A stretch of 64,000 nucleotides of DNA, from NCBI RefSeq assembly GCF_026013365.1, contig NZ_JAPDOE010000012.1:101330-165329 (forward strand), in the 5' to 3' direction. Source of the DNA: Paenibacillus sp. LS1 (lineage in GTDB: Bacteria > Bacillota > Bacilli > Paenibacillales > Paenibacillaceae). The notes beneath the pieces are model-generated. The model was not told where the DNA came from. It searched no databases and was given only the letters and a program-made list of their open reading frames with translations. The first letter of the stretch is position 1; each line of letters begins with the position of its first letter. The translations under genes and the position numbers were made by a program. This document shows, piece after piece, positions 35,984 through 44,322 of the stretch.

Positions 35984-36020
35984 TGAAAATCCTCCTCGAT
36001 CGAATGAAAGTACTCGCTCA

Positions 36021-36243
36021 TATATAAGTTGAGTTAAAGATTATTTACGCTGACACTACAATGACAGAACAACCTTCCAATCGCTGTTATCCCCAGATTT
36101 TTTCATTCCCTTTTCTCAAGGGAAAAATCCGGGGATAGCATATGCTTTCGATGCCAGCTTTTTTTCAGAAAGCTTTTAGCTTCGCTTTTTCAGGTTTTTT
36201 CTGTCCTCTCCGTTACGTGAAAATGATTAGTTCAACTTATATA
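36021..36243. mobile_element. MITE-like element, copy 1, in the siderophore operon leader
   Basis: The 223-bp element is bounded by TATATAAGTTGA and its inverted TCAACTTATATA. The next five bases of the two ends match with two differences. GCTCA is repeated exactly at 36016-36020 and 36244-36248, an apparent target-site duplication. Internally it contains a long imperfect hairpin (about 36087-36136). It shares a long, highly similar left half and the right end with the copy at 54150-54340, but has about 30 extra bases near 36137-36180. No open frame is present. It lies between the Fur box and the start of the first biosynthesis gene, so it is transcribed as part of the 5' leader. Confidence 0.8.
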
Positions 36244-36278
36244 GCTCATACGTTCATCAATTTTTATTGTAATTTACT

Positions 36279-36297
36279 ATTGATAATGATTATCAAT
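36279..36297 (-). promoter_or_regulatory. Fur box of the siderophore biosynthesis operon
   Basis: ATTGATAATGATTATCAAT contains the exact Bacillus 7-1-7 Fur box TGATAAT-N-ATTATCA (36281-36295), a perfect palindrome apart from its centre. It is about 300 bp upstream of the first biosynthesis gene (start 35983), separated from it by the MITE copy. Iron repression of the operon is expected. No second gene reads away from it. Confidence 0.88.
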
Positions 36298-36424
36298 ATC
36301 ATACAAAATCTATTTTATGGCAATTCGAGCTATATTGTCAATAATAAACTTTTAAGGAAAAATAAGATGTAATTTGATAGAGGTTTGAGTCGATGTAGGT
36401 ATGCTTTTATCGAATAATAGGCAC

Positions 36425-36478
36425 AACAAACTGGGCAAGCCTGGGATATGGTTTTACCAATGGCTTGCCTAATTTGTT
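36425..36478 (-). terminator. Hairpin downstream of the ABC importer operon
   Basis: GGCAAGCC pairs with GGCTTGCC, extended by partially paired ACAAA/TTTGT arms (36425-36441 with 36462-36478), about 80 bp after the ATPase stop. It lacks a strong T run on the minus strand, so it may be a terminator or an mRNA-end structure. Confidence 0.5.
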
Positions 36479-36556
36479 ATCTGTATGCTCGTGCAATGTA
36501 GTTCGTGTGGATGGTTGAATCATTATTGAAGTAATCAAAAGCGGACTTTTTGATCC

Positions 36557-37378
36557 TCAAGCCAGTTGTGTATAACGCTGTTCCCCATTCAGCTTCCTCC
36601 CTCTTCCATGTGGGATGCAAGTTGGTGTGCCGAACAGCGGATCGACCGCAATCTCACACTCCATCTGGAAAACCTTACGGACCATCTCTTGTGTAACGAT
36701 ATCCTCCGGTTTACCTTCCGCGTAGATGGACTTGTTGTGAACAGCCACAATGTGATGTGCATACCGACATGCCAGATTCAGATCATGAAGCACCATGACA
36801 ATGGTACGCCCTTCCCGTTCGTTCAACTCGAACAACAGATCAAGGATATCAATTTGATGTGTCATATCCAGATAGGTTGTAGGTTCATCCAGCAACAGCG
36901 TTTCGGTTCCCTGCGCGAGGGTCATCGCAATCCAGGCACGCTGTCGCTGTCCACCGGACAATGCATCCACAGGCCGATCGGCGAGTTCCGTCAGATGTGT
37001 AGACTCCAGTGCCAGCTTGACCATACGCTCATCCTCTCGGGACCATTGCTTCAGCCACGTTTGATGTGGATAACGCCCTTGCTTGACCAGCTGATTCACT
37101 GTCAATCCTTCTGGAGCGGTCGGACCCTGCGGCAGGATGGACATGCGCCTTGAAATCTCCTTGGTCGGCAGCTTGGCAATCTCTTCGCCATCCAGCAGCA
37201 CGGAACCTGAACTGGATTTCAGCAAACGGGCCATCGTGCGCAGCAGCGTGGATTTGCCACAGCCGTTGCTACCAATCAGGACGGTGATCTGTCCCTTGGG
37301 AATGGTCAGGTTTAAATTTTCAATAATGGGATCTACTCCATAGGAGATAGTAAGCTCCTTGGCTTCCAGAATACTCAC
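36557..37378 (-). CDS. Ferric siderophore ABC transporter ATPase (FhuC/FecE type)
   Basis: The 273-residue ATPase starts at a GTG after GGAGGAGAGAG. It has Walker A IGSNGCGKST near 34-43, signature ALSGGQRQRAWIAM near 139-152, Walker B TETLLLDEPTTYLD near 157-170 and the H-loop VMVLHDLNLA near 195. The trailing region PTCIPHGRGRKL is typical of FhuC/FecE-type siderophore ATPases. It is the last gene of the importer operon, 13 bp after the second permease gene. It energises uptake of a ferric siderophore, presumably the product of the adjacent cluster. Confidence 0.93.
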   Translation of the reverse strand: MSILEAKELTISYGVDPIIENLNLTIPKGQITVLIGSNGCGKSTLLRTMARLLKSSSGSVLLDGEEIAKLPTKEISRRMSILPQGPTAPEGLTVNQLVKQGRYPHQTWLKQWSREDERMVKLALESTHLTELADRPVDALSGGQRQRAWIAMTLAQGTETLLLDEPTTYLDMTHQIDILDLLFELNEREGRTIVMVLHDLNLACRYAHHIVAVHNKSIYAEGKPEDIVTQEMVRKVFQMECEIAVDPLFGTPTCIPHGRGRKLNGEQRYTQLA

Positions 37379-37391
37379 GGCTCTCTCCTCC

Positions 37392-38435
37392 TCAAAACTG
37401 ATTTCGATTCTTGAACAACAGATACAGGAAAAATGGTGCGCCTACGCCTGCGGTGAATACCCCTGCGGGAACATCAAGCGGTAGAAAGGCTGTGCGAGCA
37501 ATCAAATCTGCCACGAATACGAGCAAAGCCCCGACCAGACCGGACACAAATAGCATACTGCCGAACATCCGTCCAACCAGTTTTCGAGCAATATGTGGAG
37601 CGATCAGACCTACAAAACCAATGGTTCCGGCAACTGCAACGGCGATTCCCGCCAGTAGTACACTGCATAACAACAACGCTGAACGATGCCGTTGGACAGT
37701 CACACCCAGCCCTGTGGCCAGATCATCTCCGAACTCCTGTGCATTCAGACTGCGGGCGAACCAGATCGCCAGAGGAACAACAATAATGATAACCGGGAGA
37801 ATGGTTCGGACATCGGTCCATGATGCTCCGTATATACTTCCTGTCAGCCAGATATAAGCTTGACCTGCCGTGTAGAACGGACTCAGGATCAGCATAAAGG
37901 TCGTTCCGGCTCCGGTAATGGCCGATACTCCAATCCCGATCAGCACCAGGCGGATCGGACTGACTCCTTTTTTCCAGGCAAGTACGTAGATGATCAAAGC
38001 CGTCACAAGCGCACCAACGATGGCGAACAGTGGTAACAGCTTGATGCTCACCGCACCGCCCAGCAATGTAACAAAACCTACAGCCGCAACAGCTGCACCG
38101 CCAGTGATACCAATGACATCCGGTGATGCCAGCGGGTTACGGATAATGCCTTGCAGGAGCGCACCTGACATCCCGAGGGCTGCACCTACGAGCAAAGATA
38201 ATAACACTCGTGGCAGTCTCAGGGTCAGCACGACGAAATCATGCTCGCCTGCATTCAGACCGAATATCGTTCTGAGCACATCCAGCGGAGATACAAAGTC
38301 ACTGCCCACACTGGTACCGACAACCCCTGCCACTAGGAACAAGAGGATACATATGCCGATAACAGCCAGTGATTTTCGTTCCAATTGCACCGAGATGGTG
38401 TCTTTTTTGTTGCGGAAAGTCAACATCTTCCTCAT
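37392..38435 (-). CDS. FecCD family iron-siderophore permease
   Basis: A 347-residue permease with about ten transmembrane helices. The typical FecCD motifs are LRLPRVLLSLLVGAALGMSG near 98, the RNPLASPDVIGI loop near 123-134 and the cytoplasmic coupling region IGFVGLIAPHIARKLVG near 272-288. It overlaps the upstream permease gene by 4 bp (ATGA). The two permeases form the heterodimeric channel with the ATPase and the lipoprotein at 39543-40556. Confidence 0.93.
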   Translation of the reverse strand: MRKMLTFRNKKDTISVQLERKSLAVIGICILLFLVAGVVGTSVGSDFVSPLDVLRTIFGLNAGEHDFVVLTLRLPRVLLSLLVGAALGMSGALLQGIIRNPLASPDVIGITGGAAVAAVGFVTLLGGAVSIKLLPLFAIVGALVTALIIYVLAWKKGVSPIRLVLIGIGVSAITGAGTTFMLILSPFYTAGQAYIWLTGSIYGASWTDVRTILPVIIIVVPLAIWFARSLNAQEFGDDLATGLGVTVQRHRSALLLCSVLLAGIAVAVAGTIGFVGLIAPHIARKLVGRMFGSMLFVSGLVGALLVFVADLIARTAFLPLDVPAGVFTAGVGAPFFLYLLFKNRNQF

Positions 38436-39445
38436 ATCTTCGTCACCCCCTTGCGGGCAATGTGCACGAAGAAAGGTCCGCCAATGAGTGCAGTCATGAC
38501 ACCAAGTGGAACTTCCTGCGGCATGATTACCAGTCTTGCAACCACATCCGCAGACAGCAGCAGAATCGCTCCCCCTACAATAGAGTAGGGAACAAGCCAG
38601 CGGTAATCGTTGCCTACCAGTGCACGCATGATATGCGGGACAATCAGACCTACGAGACCGATCGAACCAGCTACGGCAACGGAACCACCCGCGAGCAATA
38701 CGGTAACAATACCCATGAGCACCTTGACCAGAAGTACATTCTGTCCCATGCCTTTGGCGATATCGTCACCCGTCAGCAGCAGATTGATGGCTCTGCCCAT
38801 GAACAGAGAGACAATAGCTGCACCTGTCATGTACGGCAACACAGGATATAACATATCCAACGTTCGACCACTTACTGAACCGGCAAGCCAGAACAATACA
38901 TCCTGCAATCCGGTTCCATCCAGCACCAGAATAGCCTGTGTGAACGAGGCAAACAATGCTGAGATTGCCGTGCCCGCCAGTACTATTTTGATCGGTGTCA
39001 GGCCATCACGACCGAGAGAGCCCAGCGCATATACAATCGCCGCGGCAACCGCAGCTCCCGCAAAGCCAAACCACATCATGGTGGTGAGAGAGGATACGGA
39101 CAATACAACGATGGCAATGACAATAAAAAAGATCGCACCTGCGTTGATCCCGAACACACTCGGTGATGCAAGCGGATTACGTGTTAATGCCTGCATCAGT
39201 CCCCCTGCCACCGCCAAACTTGCACCAACGACAGCGGCAATAATTGTACGTGGCAGCCGCTCCGTCAGGAGCACTACATGTTCCACCGAGCTCTCGTCAT
39301 AGAATTGCAGCGCATCCCATGCCATCTGAAACGTGATATGCGTGCGTCCCAGAATCATGCTGGCTAGGCAAGCAAGTAGAAGCAATATGAATAAACCAGC
39401 CAGTCCACAGACTTTGGCACTTGCCTTCGTAAAAAGGGGAAACAT
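38432..39445 (-). CDS. FecCD family iron-siderophore permease
   Basis: A 337-residue permease with about nine or ten helices, motifs LTERLPRTIIAAVVGASLAV near 62-81, TRNPLASPSVFGINAGA near 90-106 and GSIGLVGLIVPHIMRALVG near 267-285. It is separated from the substrate-binding lipoprotein gene by 97 bp containing a strong hairpin and is followed directly (4-bp overlap) by the second permease gene. Confidence 0.93.
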   Translation of the reverse strand: MFPLFTKASAKVCGLAGLFILLLLACLASMILGRTHITFQMAWDALQFYDESSVEHVVLLTERLPRTIIAAVVGASLAVAGGLMQALTRNPLASPSVFGINAGAIFFIVIAIVVLSVSSLTTMMWFGFAGAAVAAAIVYALGSLGRDGLTPIKIVLAGTAISALFASFTQAILVLDGTGLQDVLFWLAGSVSGRTLDMLYPVLPYMTGAAIVSLFMGRAINLLLTGDDIAKGMGQNVLLVKVLMGIVTVLLAGGSVAVAGSIGLVGLIVPHIMRALVGNDYRWLVPYSIVGGAILLLSADVVARLVIMPQEVPLGVMTALIGGPFFVHIARKGVTKI

Positions 39446-39477
39446 ATTCTCACTCTTTCATCTGTAAAATGACAAAA

Positions 39478-39529
39478 GACCTGCCTGCCCATACACTTCG
39501 TTAACGAATGTCCTGGTGCATGGCAGGTC
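39478..39529 (-). other. Intercistronic hairpin after the binding-protein gene
   Basis: GACCTGCC pairs with GGCAGGTC over 8 bp. Inside is a second near-palindrome around TTCGTTAACGAA. It sits between the binding-protein stop and the first permease start. Such structures often give higher expression of the binding protein than of the permeases by partial termination or by protecting the upstream mRNA end. Confidence 0.55.
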
Positions 39530-39542
39530 CTGCTCCTGTTAA

Positions 39543-40556
39543 TTAGTTCAGGTTGAACTGCTTATATAGATCGTCCAGCATCATGTTGGCCGATGTGTAT
39601 CCACCTGCCATGTTCCAGGCCACTTCATCGACCTGAATCAGTTGGTTGTTCTTGACTGCATCAAGATTTTTCCAAAGAGGACTGCTGGTCCAATCATCAT
39701 AATTTTTCTGAATCGCATCAGTTTCGGTGCCAGAATTGAAGTTAAAGATCATGTCCGCATTCATATCCGGAATGTTCTCTTTGGAAGTCAATTCAACGCC
39801 CCATGTGTCTGCATCATGTCCAGCAGGTCTGGTGAACCCAAGTTCATTCAGAATCTTACCTGCGTATCCCATATAGAAAATACGAACCTGATCGGCTCTA
39901 AAGTTCGTAATGGTTGCTTCAATCGGCAGACGGTCACCCATTTTCGCCTTGAAATCAGCTACACGAGCATCCCAATCGGACAATAGCTTGTCTGATTGCT
40001 CAACCATATTCATTGCTTCACCAGTCGTCTTCACGGTTTCTTTCCAGTCAAACAACGTTTCCGTCACTACCGTTGGTGCGATCTGGGACAATTGCTCATA
40101 GATTTCTTCATGTCTGATTTTGGTAGCAATGATCAAGTCCGGCTTCAACTTGTTGATCTCTTCCAGATTAGGCTGGGATTCTTGTCCCACTTGTGTTACT
40201 CCATCCAGATCTGCTCTCAGATATTCATATACGGGTTGCTGAACCCAGGATTCAACAACACCTGTCGGTTTCACACCAAGTGCAACAACAACATCATTGG
40301 CACCCTGGAACAAGGTTACAATTTTTTGCGGGGTTCCCTTAATTGTGGTTTCCCCCATAGCATGTTTGACCACTCTTGCTTGATCTTCTGTTGTACTGCC
40401 CGTTGTACCGCTTTCATTATTACTTTCATTACTACTTGCCGCCGAGCTGGATGTATTCGTTGTCTCAGCACTTCCACCTGAAGCACAACCAGCAAGCAGT
40501 GAAATCATCAGAATAAGTGCTGCATAAATATATAACTTTTTCTTTACTTTAAACAT
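39543..40556 (-). CDS. Iron-siderophore substrate-binding lipoprotein
   Basis: A 337-residue class III (FepB/FhuD type) binding protein with signal peptide and lipobox (LILMISLLAGC). A low-complexity Ser/Asn/Thr linker (about 24-50) precedes two lobes joined by a long helix: TPQKIVTLFQGANDVVVALG near 84-103 and DLIIATKIRHEEIYEQLSQI near 148-167. I place the start at the ATG of MFKVKKKLY, 9 bp after AAGGGGAG. A longer in-frame extension to 40643 would run through the Fur box. It is the first gene of the importer operon and captures the ferric siderophore outside the cell. Confidence 0.92.
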   Translation of the reverse strand: MFKVKKKLYIYAALILMISLLAGCASGGSAETTNTSSSAASSNESNNESGTTGSTTEDQARVVKHAMGETTIKGTPQKIVTLFQGANDVVVALGVKPTGVVESWVQQPVYEYLRADLDGVTQVGQESQPNLEEINKLKPDLIIATKIRHEEIYEQLSQIAPTVVTETLFDWKETVKTTGEAMNMVEQSDKLLSDWDARVADFKAKMGDRLPIEATITNFRADQVRIFYMGYAGKILNELGFTRPAGHDADTWGVELTSKENIPDMNADMIFNFNSGTETDAIQKNYDDWTSSPLWKNLDAVKNNQLIQVDEVAWNMAGGYTSANMMLDDLYKQFNLN

Positions 40557-40584
40557 GTAACCCGACTCCCCTTTTCTCTGTAAA

Positions 40585-40605
40585 TGATATTGAATCTCAT
40601 TATCA
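40585..40605 (-). promoter_or_regulatory. Fur box of the ABC importer operon
   Basis: The minus strand has TGATAATGAGATTCAATATCA-like sequence, the first seven bases matching the Fur half-site exactly (TGATAAT) and the other half with mismatches. It lies 29-49 bp upstream of the lipoprotein ATG. The site is weaker than the one at 36279 but is well placed over the promoter. Confidence 0.7.
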
Positions 40606-40803
40606 ATTGTATTGTAATGGAGATGAATCCAATATACAAGCATTTTATTTGGAAAAAGTTATCAGGTCATGTCGAACTTTGTCGGGTCTAAAAACAGCTT
40701 TAAACAAGGGTATTTTGACTTCATACATATAATATAAGTCAATATAATCCTCATTACGTAAATACATATATGTAATTTTTTTGTTACTCTCTTTCGACTA
40801 AAT

Positions 40804-40844
40804 AAAAACACCTCACCGTAAATTCCTCTACGGCAAGGCGTTTT
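40804..40844 (-). terminator. Terminator of the pectate lyase gene
   Basis: A long imperfect stem (AAAACACCT..CCGTA with TACGG..AGGCGTTTT) lies about 55 bp after the lyase stop and is followed on the minus strand by TTTTTATTT. Confidence 0.78.
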
Positions 40845-40897
40845 AACTTTTGCATATTTATTCATAATTACTCATAAAAACCGAATGAACAATCCGT

Positions 40898-42997
40898 TTA
40901 ATTATAGCCGGTTGTCAGCCACTGAACGGGCGTCCATACAAGCTGCCCCGCACCGGCACCACCGCTAGCATTCAGTTTCGTCTGCAAGTCAGCCGGGTCA
41001 ACTGCTTCGTAATTATAAGGCAAGGATGCAAATCCGTTCCAAGCGAATGATTTCTCAACTGCCGGGCCTGGTGAAAGTGGGCTTTTGGCATCCTTACTTC
41101 CCCCTCGATAACTTGCTCCATTCCATACGTATATCGTATCGATTGCCTTGATTTTTCCCGTGTAATTACTCTTGGACGCACTCACCTGATTGTTTCTCAG
41201 CGGGTCCTGAACGCCAATAATGACGGATTTCTCCAACAAAACAGCGCCATCCTCTGTAGAGATTGCTCCATTACTGGTGATTCCAAAATGATATCCTTTA
41301 GCTGAGATCGCTTTGGACATACTCGATGTAATCTTCTTTTTGATCTCCCAAGTATCGGCATTATCCATAACAATATTGTACACATGTACATTACCTCCAC
41401 GTACACGCGGCATGCGATCCTGAATATCTTTATAATAATTGTGATGCAGGGTCACTTCCAGATCAGCATTATCACTGGCGAACTCTGTCGCCCCAATCAG
41501 ATGTCCTTTCTTCTGACTGGATGCGATGGCAATAATCTGTTCCTTACTCATACCAACCGCACTGCTTCGCAGGTAAGCATACATTGGATGAGCCGACATA
41601 TTCGCTTCGAGGGCATCCACCTGTTGAGTCACCCAGCTGTTCGGACCTTGATCGTCTCCTACAAAAGAAGACCATGAAATCGTCACCCCACGGCTACCTT
41701 TTTTCACATCGACAAGGCCATCATAGGCTTTGTGGAAAGTCGCATGGTCAATCCAGACGTTGCTGCTATTCTCTACGGTAATGTAATCCCAATCGTTCTT
41801 GTCATAATTGCCCTTGGTAGCTTCGTCCCACTCCCATAGTTCATCAAATGCCAGGTTACGAATAATGATATTGTTGCTCCGCTTGAATGTAAACGCGGCA
41901 TGTTTGATCGTTGCTCCATTAGCCGAGAAAATCGTCAGACCATCAAAGTTATCAATACTCACTCTGCTGACACCCGTCTTCATCAGTACAGGATGTGTCA
42001 GGGCGTTATTATGGGCGCTAAAAGGAGCCGTTTTGGCTGAAGCCGGAATTTCATTCCAGCCCAAGTCCAGATCATTCATGATCTCAACCACTTTGGTTTT
42101 GGAACCTTTCTTCAAAGCCACAGCCAGATCACTGGCGGTATATACCCGCATATAACGTGAATCGGTATCCTCGATGATACCTCCACCGGTCGTATTTGCT
42201 GCGGCAAATCCAGTCACATTGTATGCAGCCATTTCCGGTGTCTGATCGGGAACTTCTGGCTCTGGTGTAGAATCGGTAGGTGGTGTTTCTGTGGACGGAT
42301 CAGTCGGTGGTACTTCGGTTGAAGGATCCGTTGGCGGAGTCTCCGGCGTTGGATCGGTTGGCGTTTCTGTTACCGGATCTCCGATATTCGAAATGGTTAC
42401 ATTATCGTACATGACAATGGACTTCAACGTTACCAGCCCTGCACTCCCCTTAGTGATATCGGTATCTGTAGCAGACAGCTCCAACACACCATTCACGTAC
42501 ATGTTAATGGATGGGCCGTTCATTTCAAGTTTGACGTTATACCATGTATCCACTGCCAGCTTATAATCCAATTTCGTGGCAAGTGTTGTGGTTGATCCAT
42601 TGACTTTTTTGCGAATTTCAAGTTTTCCGCCACCACTGTTATACAACGAAGCTGCATAGTAGTTGTTCGCATCCGTATATCTGCCCGCTACGTAAGTTCG
42701 AGTCGATCCATTAAAATCAACCACTTTCACATCCGCTGCAACGGCGTAATCACTCCATTCCAGGTCCCCTGCCGAACTTCTACCCTCGCTCTTGCCCGAT
42801 TGGTAATATACTGCGTTCCCCTGATCTTGAACGACAGACCAGCTACCACCTGTAGACGTCCACTGCGTACTCCCATTCTCAAAAGTATCCTGGGACCATT
42901 CACTCGCCTGAGCGGGATGAATCAGCCCAAGCGAGAGCACAAGACTTATGCTTAGCGCCAGGACCATCATTTTGGTAAAACGTTTGTTTCTACTCAT
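40898..42997 (-). CDS. Secreted pectate lyase, polysaccharide lyase family 1
   Basis: A 699-residue protein with a signal peptide (about 1-31, cleaved after AQA) and an N-terminal LamG/concanavalin-like domain (about 33-205, starting WSQDTFENG). A Pro/Thr-rich linker (about 210-250) leads to the PL1 parallel beta-helix domain. The helix shows the family's NVWIDHATFHKAYDGLVDVK near 413-432 (calcium site) and the catalytic arginine region YKDIQDRMPRVRGG near 525-538. It cleaves polygalacturonate by beta-elimination in plant cell walls. ATG follows AGGAATAG. It stands alone. Confidence 0.92.
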   Translation of the reverse strand: MSRNKRFTKMMVLALSISLVLSLGLIHPAQASEWSQDTFENGSTQWTSTGGSWSVVQDQGNAVYYQSGKSEGRSSAGDLEWSDYAVAADVKVVDFNGSTRTYVAGRYTDANNYYAASLYNSGGGKLEIRKKVNGSTTTLATKLDYKLAVDTWYNVKLEMNGPSINMYVNGVLELSATDTDITKGSAGLVTLKSIVMYDNVTISNIGDPVTETPTDPTPETPPTDPSTEVPPTDPSTETPPTDSTPEPEVPDQTPEMAAYNVTGFAAANTTGGGIIEDTDSRYMRVYTASDLAVALKKGSKTKVVEIMNDLDLGWNEIPASAKTAPFSAHNNALTHPVLMKTGVSRVSIDNFDGLTIFSANGATIKHAAFTFKRSNNIIIRNLAFDELWEWDEATKGNYDKNDWDYITVENSSNVWIDHATFHKAYDGLVDVKKGSRGVTISWSSFVGDDQGPNSWVTQQVDALEANMSAHPMYAYLRSSAVGMSKEQIIAIASSQKKGHLIGATEFASDNADLEVTLHHNYYKDIQDRMPRVRGGNVHVYNIVMDNADTWEIKKKITSSMSKAISAKGYHFGITSNGAISTEDGAVLLEKSVIIGVQDPLRNNQVSASKSNYTGKIKAIDTIYVWNGASYRGGSKDAKSPLSPGPAVEKSFAWNGFASLPYNYEAVDPADLQTKLNASGGAGAGQLVWTPVQWLTTGYN

Positions 42998-43386
42998 GAA
43001 CTATTCCTCCAATATGTATGAATCAACTCCAATGCTATTTATCGGGCATACCGCTACAAACGGAAATAGGTTTAAAGTATTAATTAATAAACCCAAAGTA
43101 AAGTATACTTTTGCATATATATCCTTTCTGAAAATATTCTGAAAGAACCAACTTCATTCAAATCACCCGAACAAATGTACACGTTTAAACATAGCCGTAT
43201 CTCTTTGTACCTAGTTACAATAACCGCTGCCACTACAGCTCTATACGACGCTGCACCAATATGCAACAGCATGAAACGATATGAAAAAACTATATTACTG
43301 TAAATGGATACCTGTAATTTCTTGTCGCACTATGTTAGATTATCCATTGGAATAATATCACATATATAGATAGGGGAAATTGTAAC
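42998..43386. other. Divergent intergenic region, pectate lyase and secreted paralogue
   Basis: The 389-bp gap separates two divergent genes and holds both promoters. Its right end contains the 44-bp segment (43311-43354) that recurs upstream of the second paralogue. Otherwise I see no gene or structured element. Confidence 0.5.
43311..43354 (+). promoter_or_regulatory. Conserved upstream segment, copy 1
   Basis: This 44-bp segment begins CCTGTAATTTCT and ends CATTGGAATA. It matches 45954-45997 at 35 of 44 positions without gaps. Both copies lie just upstream of paralogous secreted-protein genes, so it probably holds the common promoter and a regulator site (TATG.TA.ATTAT looks like the -10 region). 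Confidence 0.6.
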
Positions 43387-43968
43387 GTGAAAAAGTCTTG
43401 GGTTCTATCCATTATTATGAGTTTTGTTTTGCTTGGTGGGGTATTCGCACCTGCAGGGTCCTATGCCGCTGCTGCGGATGACTCAACCACTACATATTCG
43501 GAAGACGAATACTATGAAGAAATTGATACGTCAGAACAAGAACCGATCCCTACAGTCGAAGAAGAAGATTTCCTGGGCTACCTTGATCAGTTGGAGAGCG
43601 CAGCGGTATATGAGGAGAAAGCCTTCAATGCTTTGGGAGGTGGATTTTACATTACATCCTCCAATCGCAAGTCCGTTTTTCTGAAACTGACCAACACAGC
43701 GATTCCTAACTACACCAAATATGTATCCAAGCTGAAGCTGATTAAACCGCAAAATACAGAGCTGCAAAAAATCCATGCCAACTTGATCAAAGGTAGCTAC
43801 ACACAGCTGGAAGGATTCCAACTTGCTAAAAAATCTGTCTCCAAAACAACGGTAAACAGCGCTGTCCTGAAACAAGCCAATGCTAAAATTGCTGCCGGCA
43901 AGAAAAATATCGAGAAGTATCAAAAAGAATTTGCTGCATACGCCAATAAACTTGGATTTGATTTTTAA
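43387..43968 (+). CDS. Secreted protein of unknown function, paralogue 1
   Basis: The 193-residue product starts at a GTG after AGGGGAAAT. Its signal peptide (KKSWVLSIIMSFVLLGGVF) is probably cleaved after SYAA near 28. A strongly acidic segment (about 34-60) is followed by a helical domain with LKLTNTAIPNYTKYVSKLKL near 99-118 and KIHANLIKGSYTQLEGFQLA near 128-147. No Pfam-type name comes to mind. It is a paralogue of the gene at 46024, with the same domain order and the same AYAN.LG.DF C-terminus. Confidence 0.75.
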   Translation: MKKSWVLSIIMSFVLLGGVFAPAGSYAAAADDSTTTYSEDEYYEEIDTSEQEPIPTVEEEDFLGYLDQLESAAVYEEKAFNALGGGFYITSSNRKSVFLKLTNTAIPNYTKYVSKLKLIKPQNTELQKIHANLIKGSYTQLEGFQLAKKSVSKTTVNSAVLKQANAKIAAGKKNIEKYQKEFAAYANKLGFDF

Positions 43969-43976
43969 AAAACAGT

Positions 43977-43997
43977 AACTGCATGTATGCGGTTTTT
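43977..43997 (+). terminator. Terminator of paralogue 1
   Basis: An 8-bp stem with one G-U pair (AACTGCAT with ATGCGGTT), 2-nt loop, then TTTTT, 9 bp after the stop codon. Confidence 0.7.
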
Positions 43998-44046
43998 GCT
44001 GAGTTAATTCGTATAATAGCCGTATAATCAAAAGGCTATGCTACCG

Positions 44047-44088
44047 AAAGGTACAACCTCGTGAACAAATGAGGTTGTGCCTTTTTTT
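44047..44088 (+). terminator. Second terminator, possibly of a small RNA
   Basis: A strong hairpin (AAAGG.ACAACCTC with GAGGTTGT.CCTTT) followed by T7. It lies 80 bp past the stop of paralogue 1, beyond that gene's own terminator. Just upstream is another 6-bp stem (ATAGCC/GGCTAT at about 44018-44039). This spacing would suit the 3' half of a short untranslated RNA. Confidence 0.7.
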
Positions 44089-44236
44089 GCGTTTATGGCC
44101 GCATTGATCTGAATTTCATCGTCTGACGAGGAGTGATTCACTTGATTCTTGAAGCTACTCAACATTGCTCCAAAAATAATTGACTCTTGGGAGTAGCACC
44201 AACAGTCAACGATTATCCCACAGGTTCAGGGCATCG

Positions 44237-44273
44237 CAAAAAAAGGAAGCCGCATATGCTCATGCGGCTTCCT
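44237..44273 (-). terminator. Terminator of the SDR gene
   Basis: A perfect 12-bp stem AGGAAGCCGCAT (44244-44255 with 44262-44273), loop of 6, followed on the minus strand by T7. It lies about 50 bp past the SDR stop. Confidence 0.9.
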
Positions 44274-44322
44274 GACTGTACACACTATTTCCGTAATCCA
44301 TGCTTGACTGCACTTCAATGGA

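Noticed and set aside
37990..39302. Plus-strand frames opposite the two permease genes
   Set aside because: They mirror FecCD permease sequence and are rich in Pro/Thr/Ser typical of antisense frames to membrane proteins.
40662..40865. Minus-strand frame between the importer and the pectate lyase
   Set aside because: It crosses the pectate lyase terminator; no recognisable sequence.
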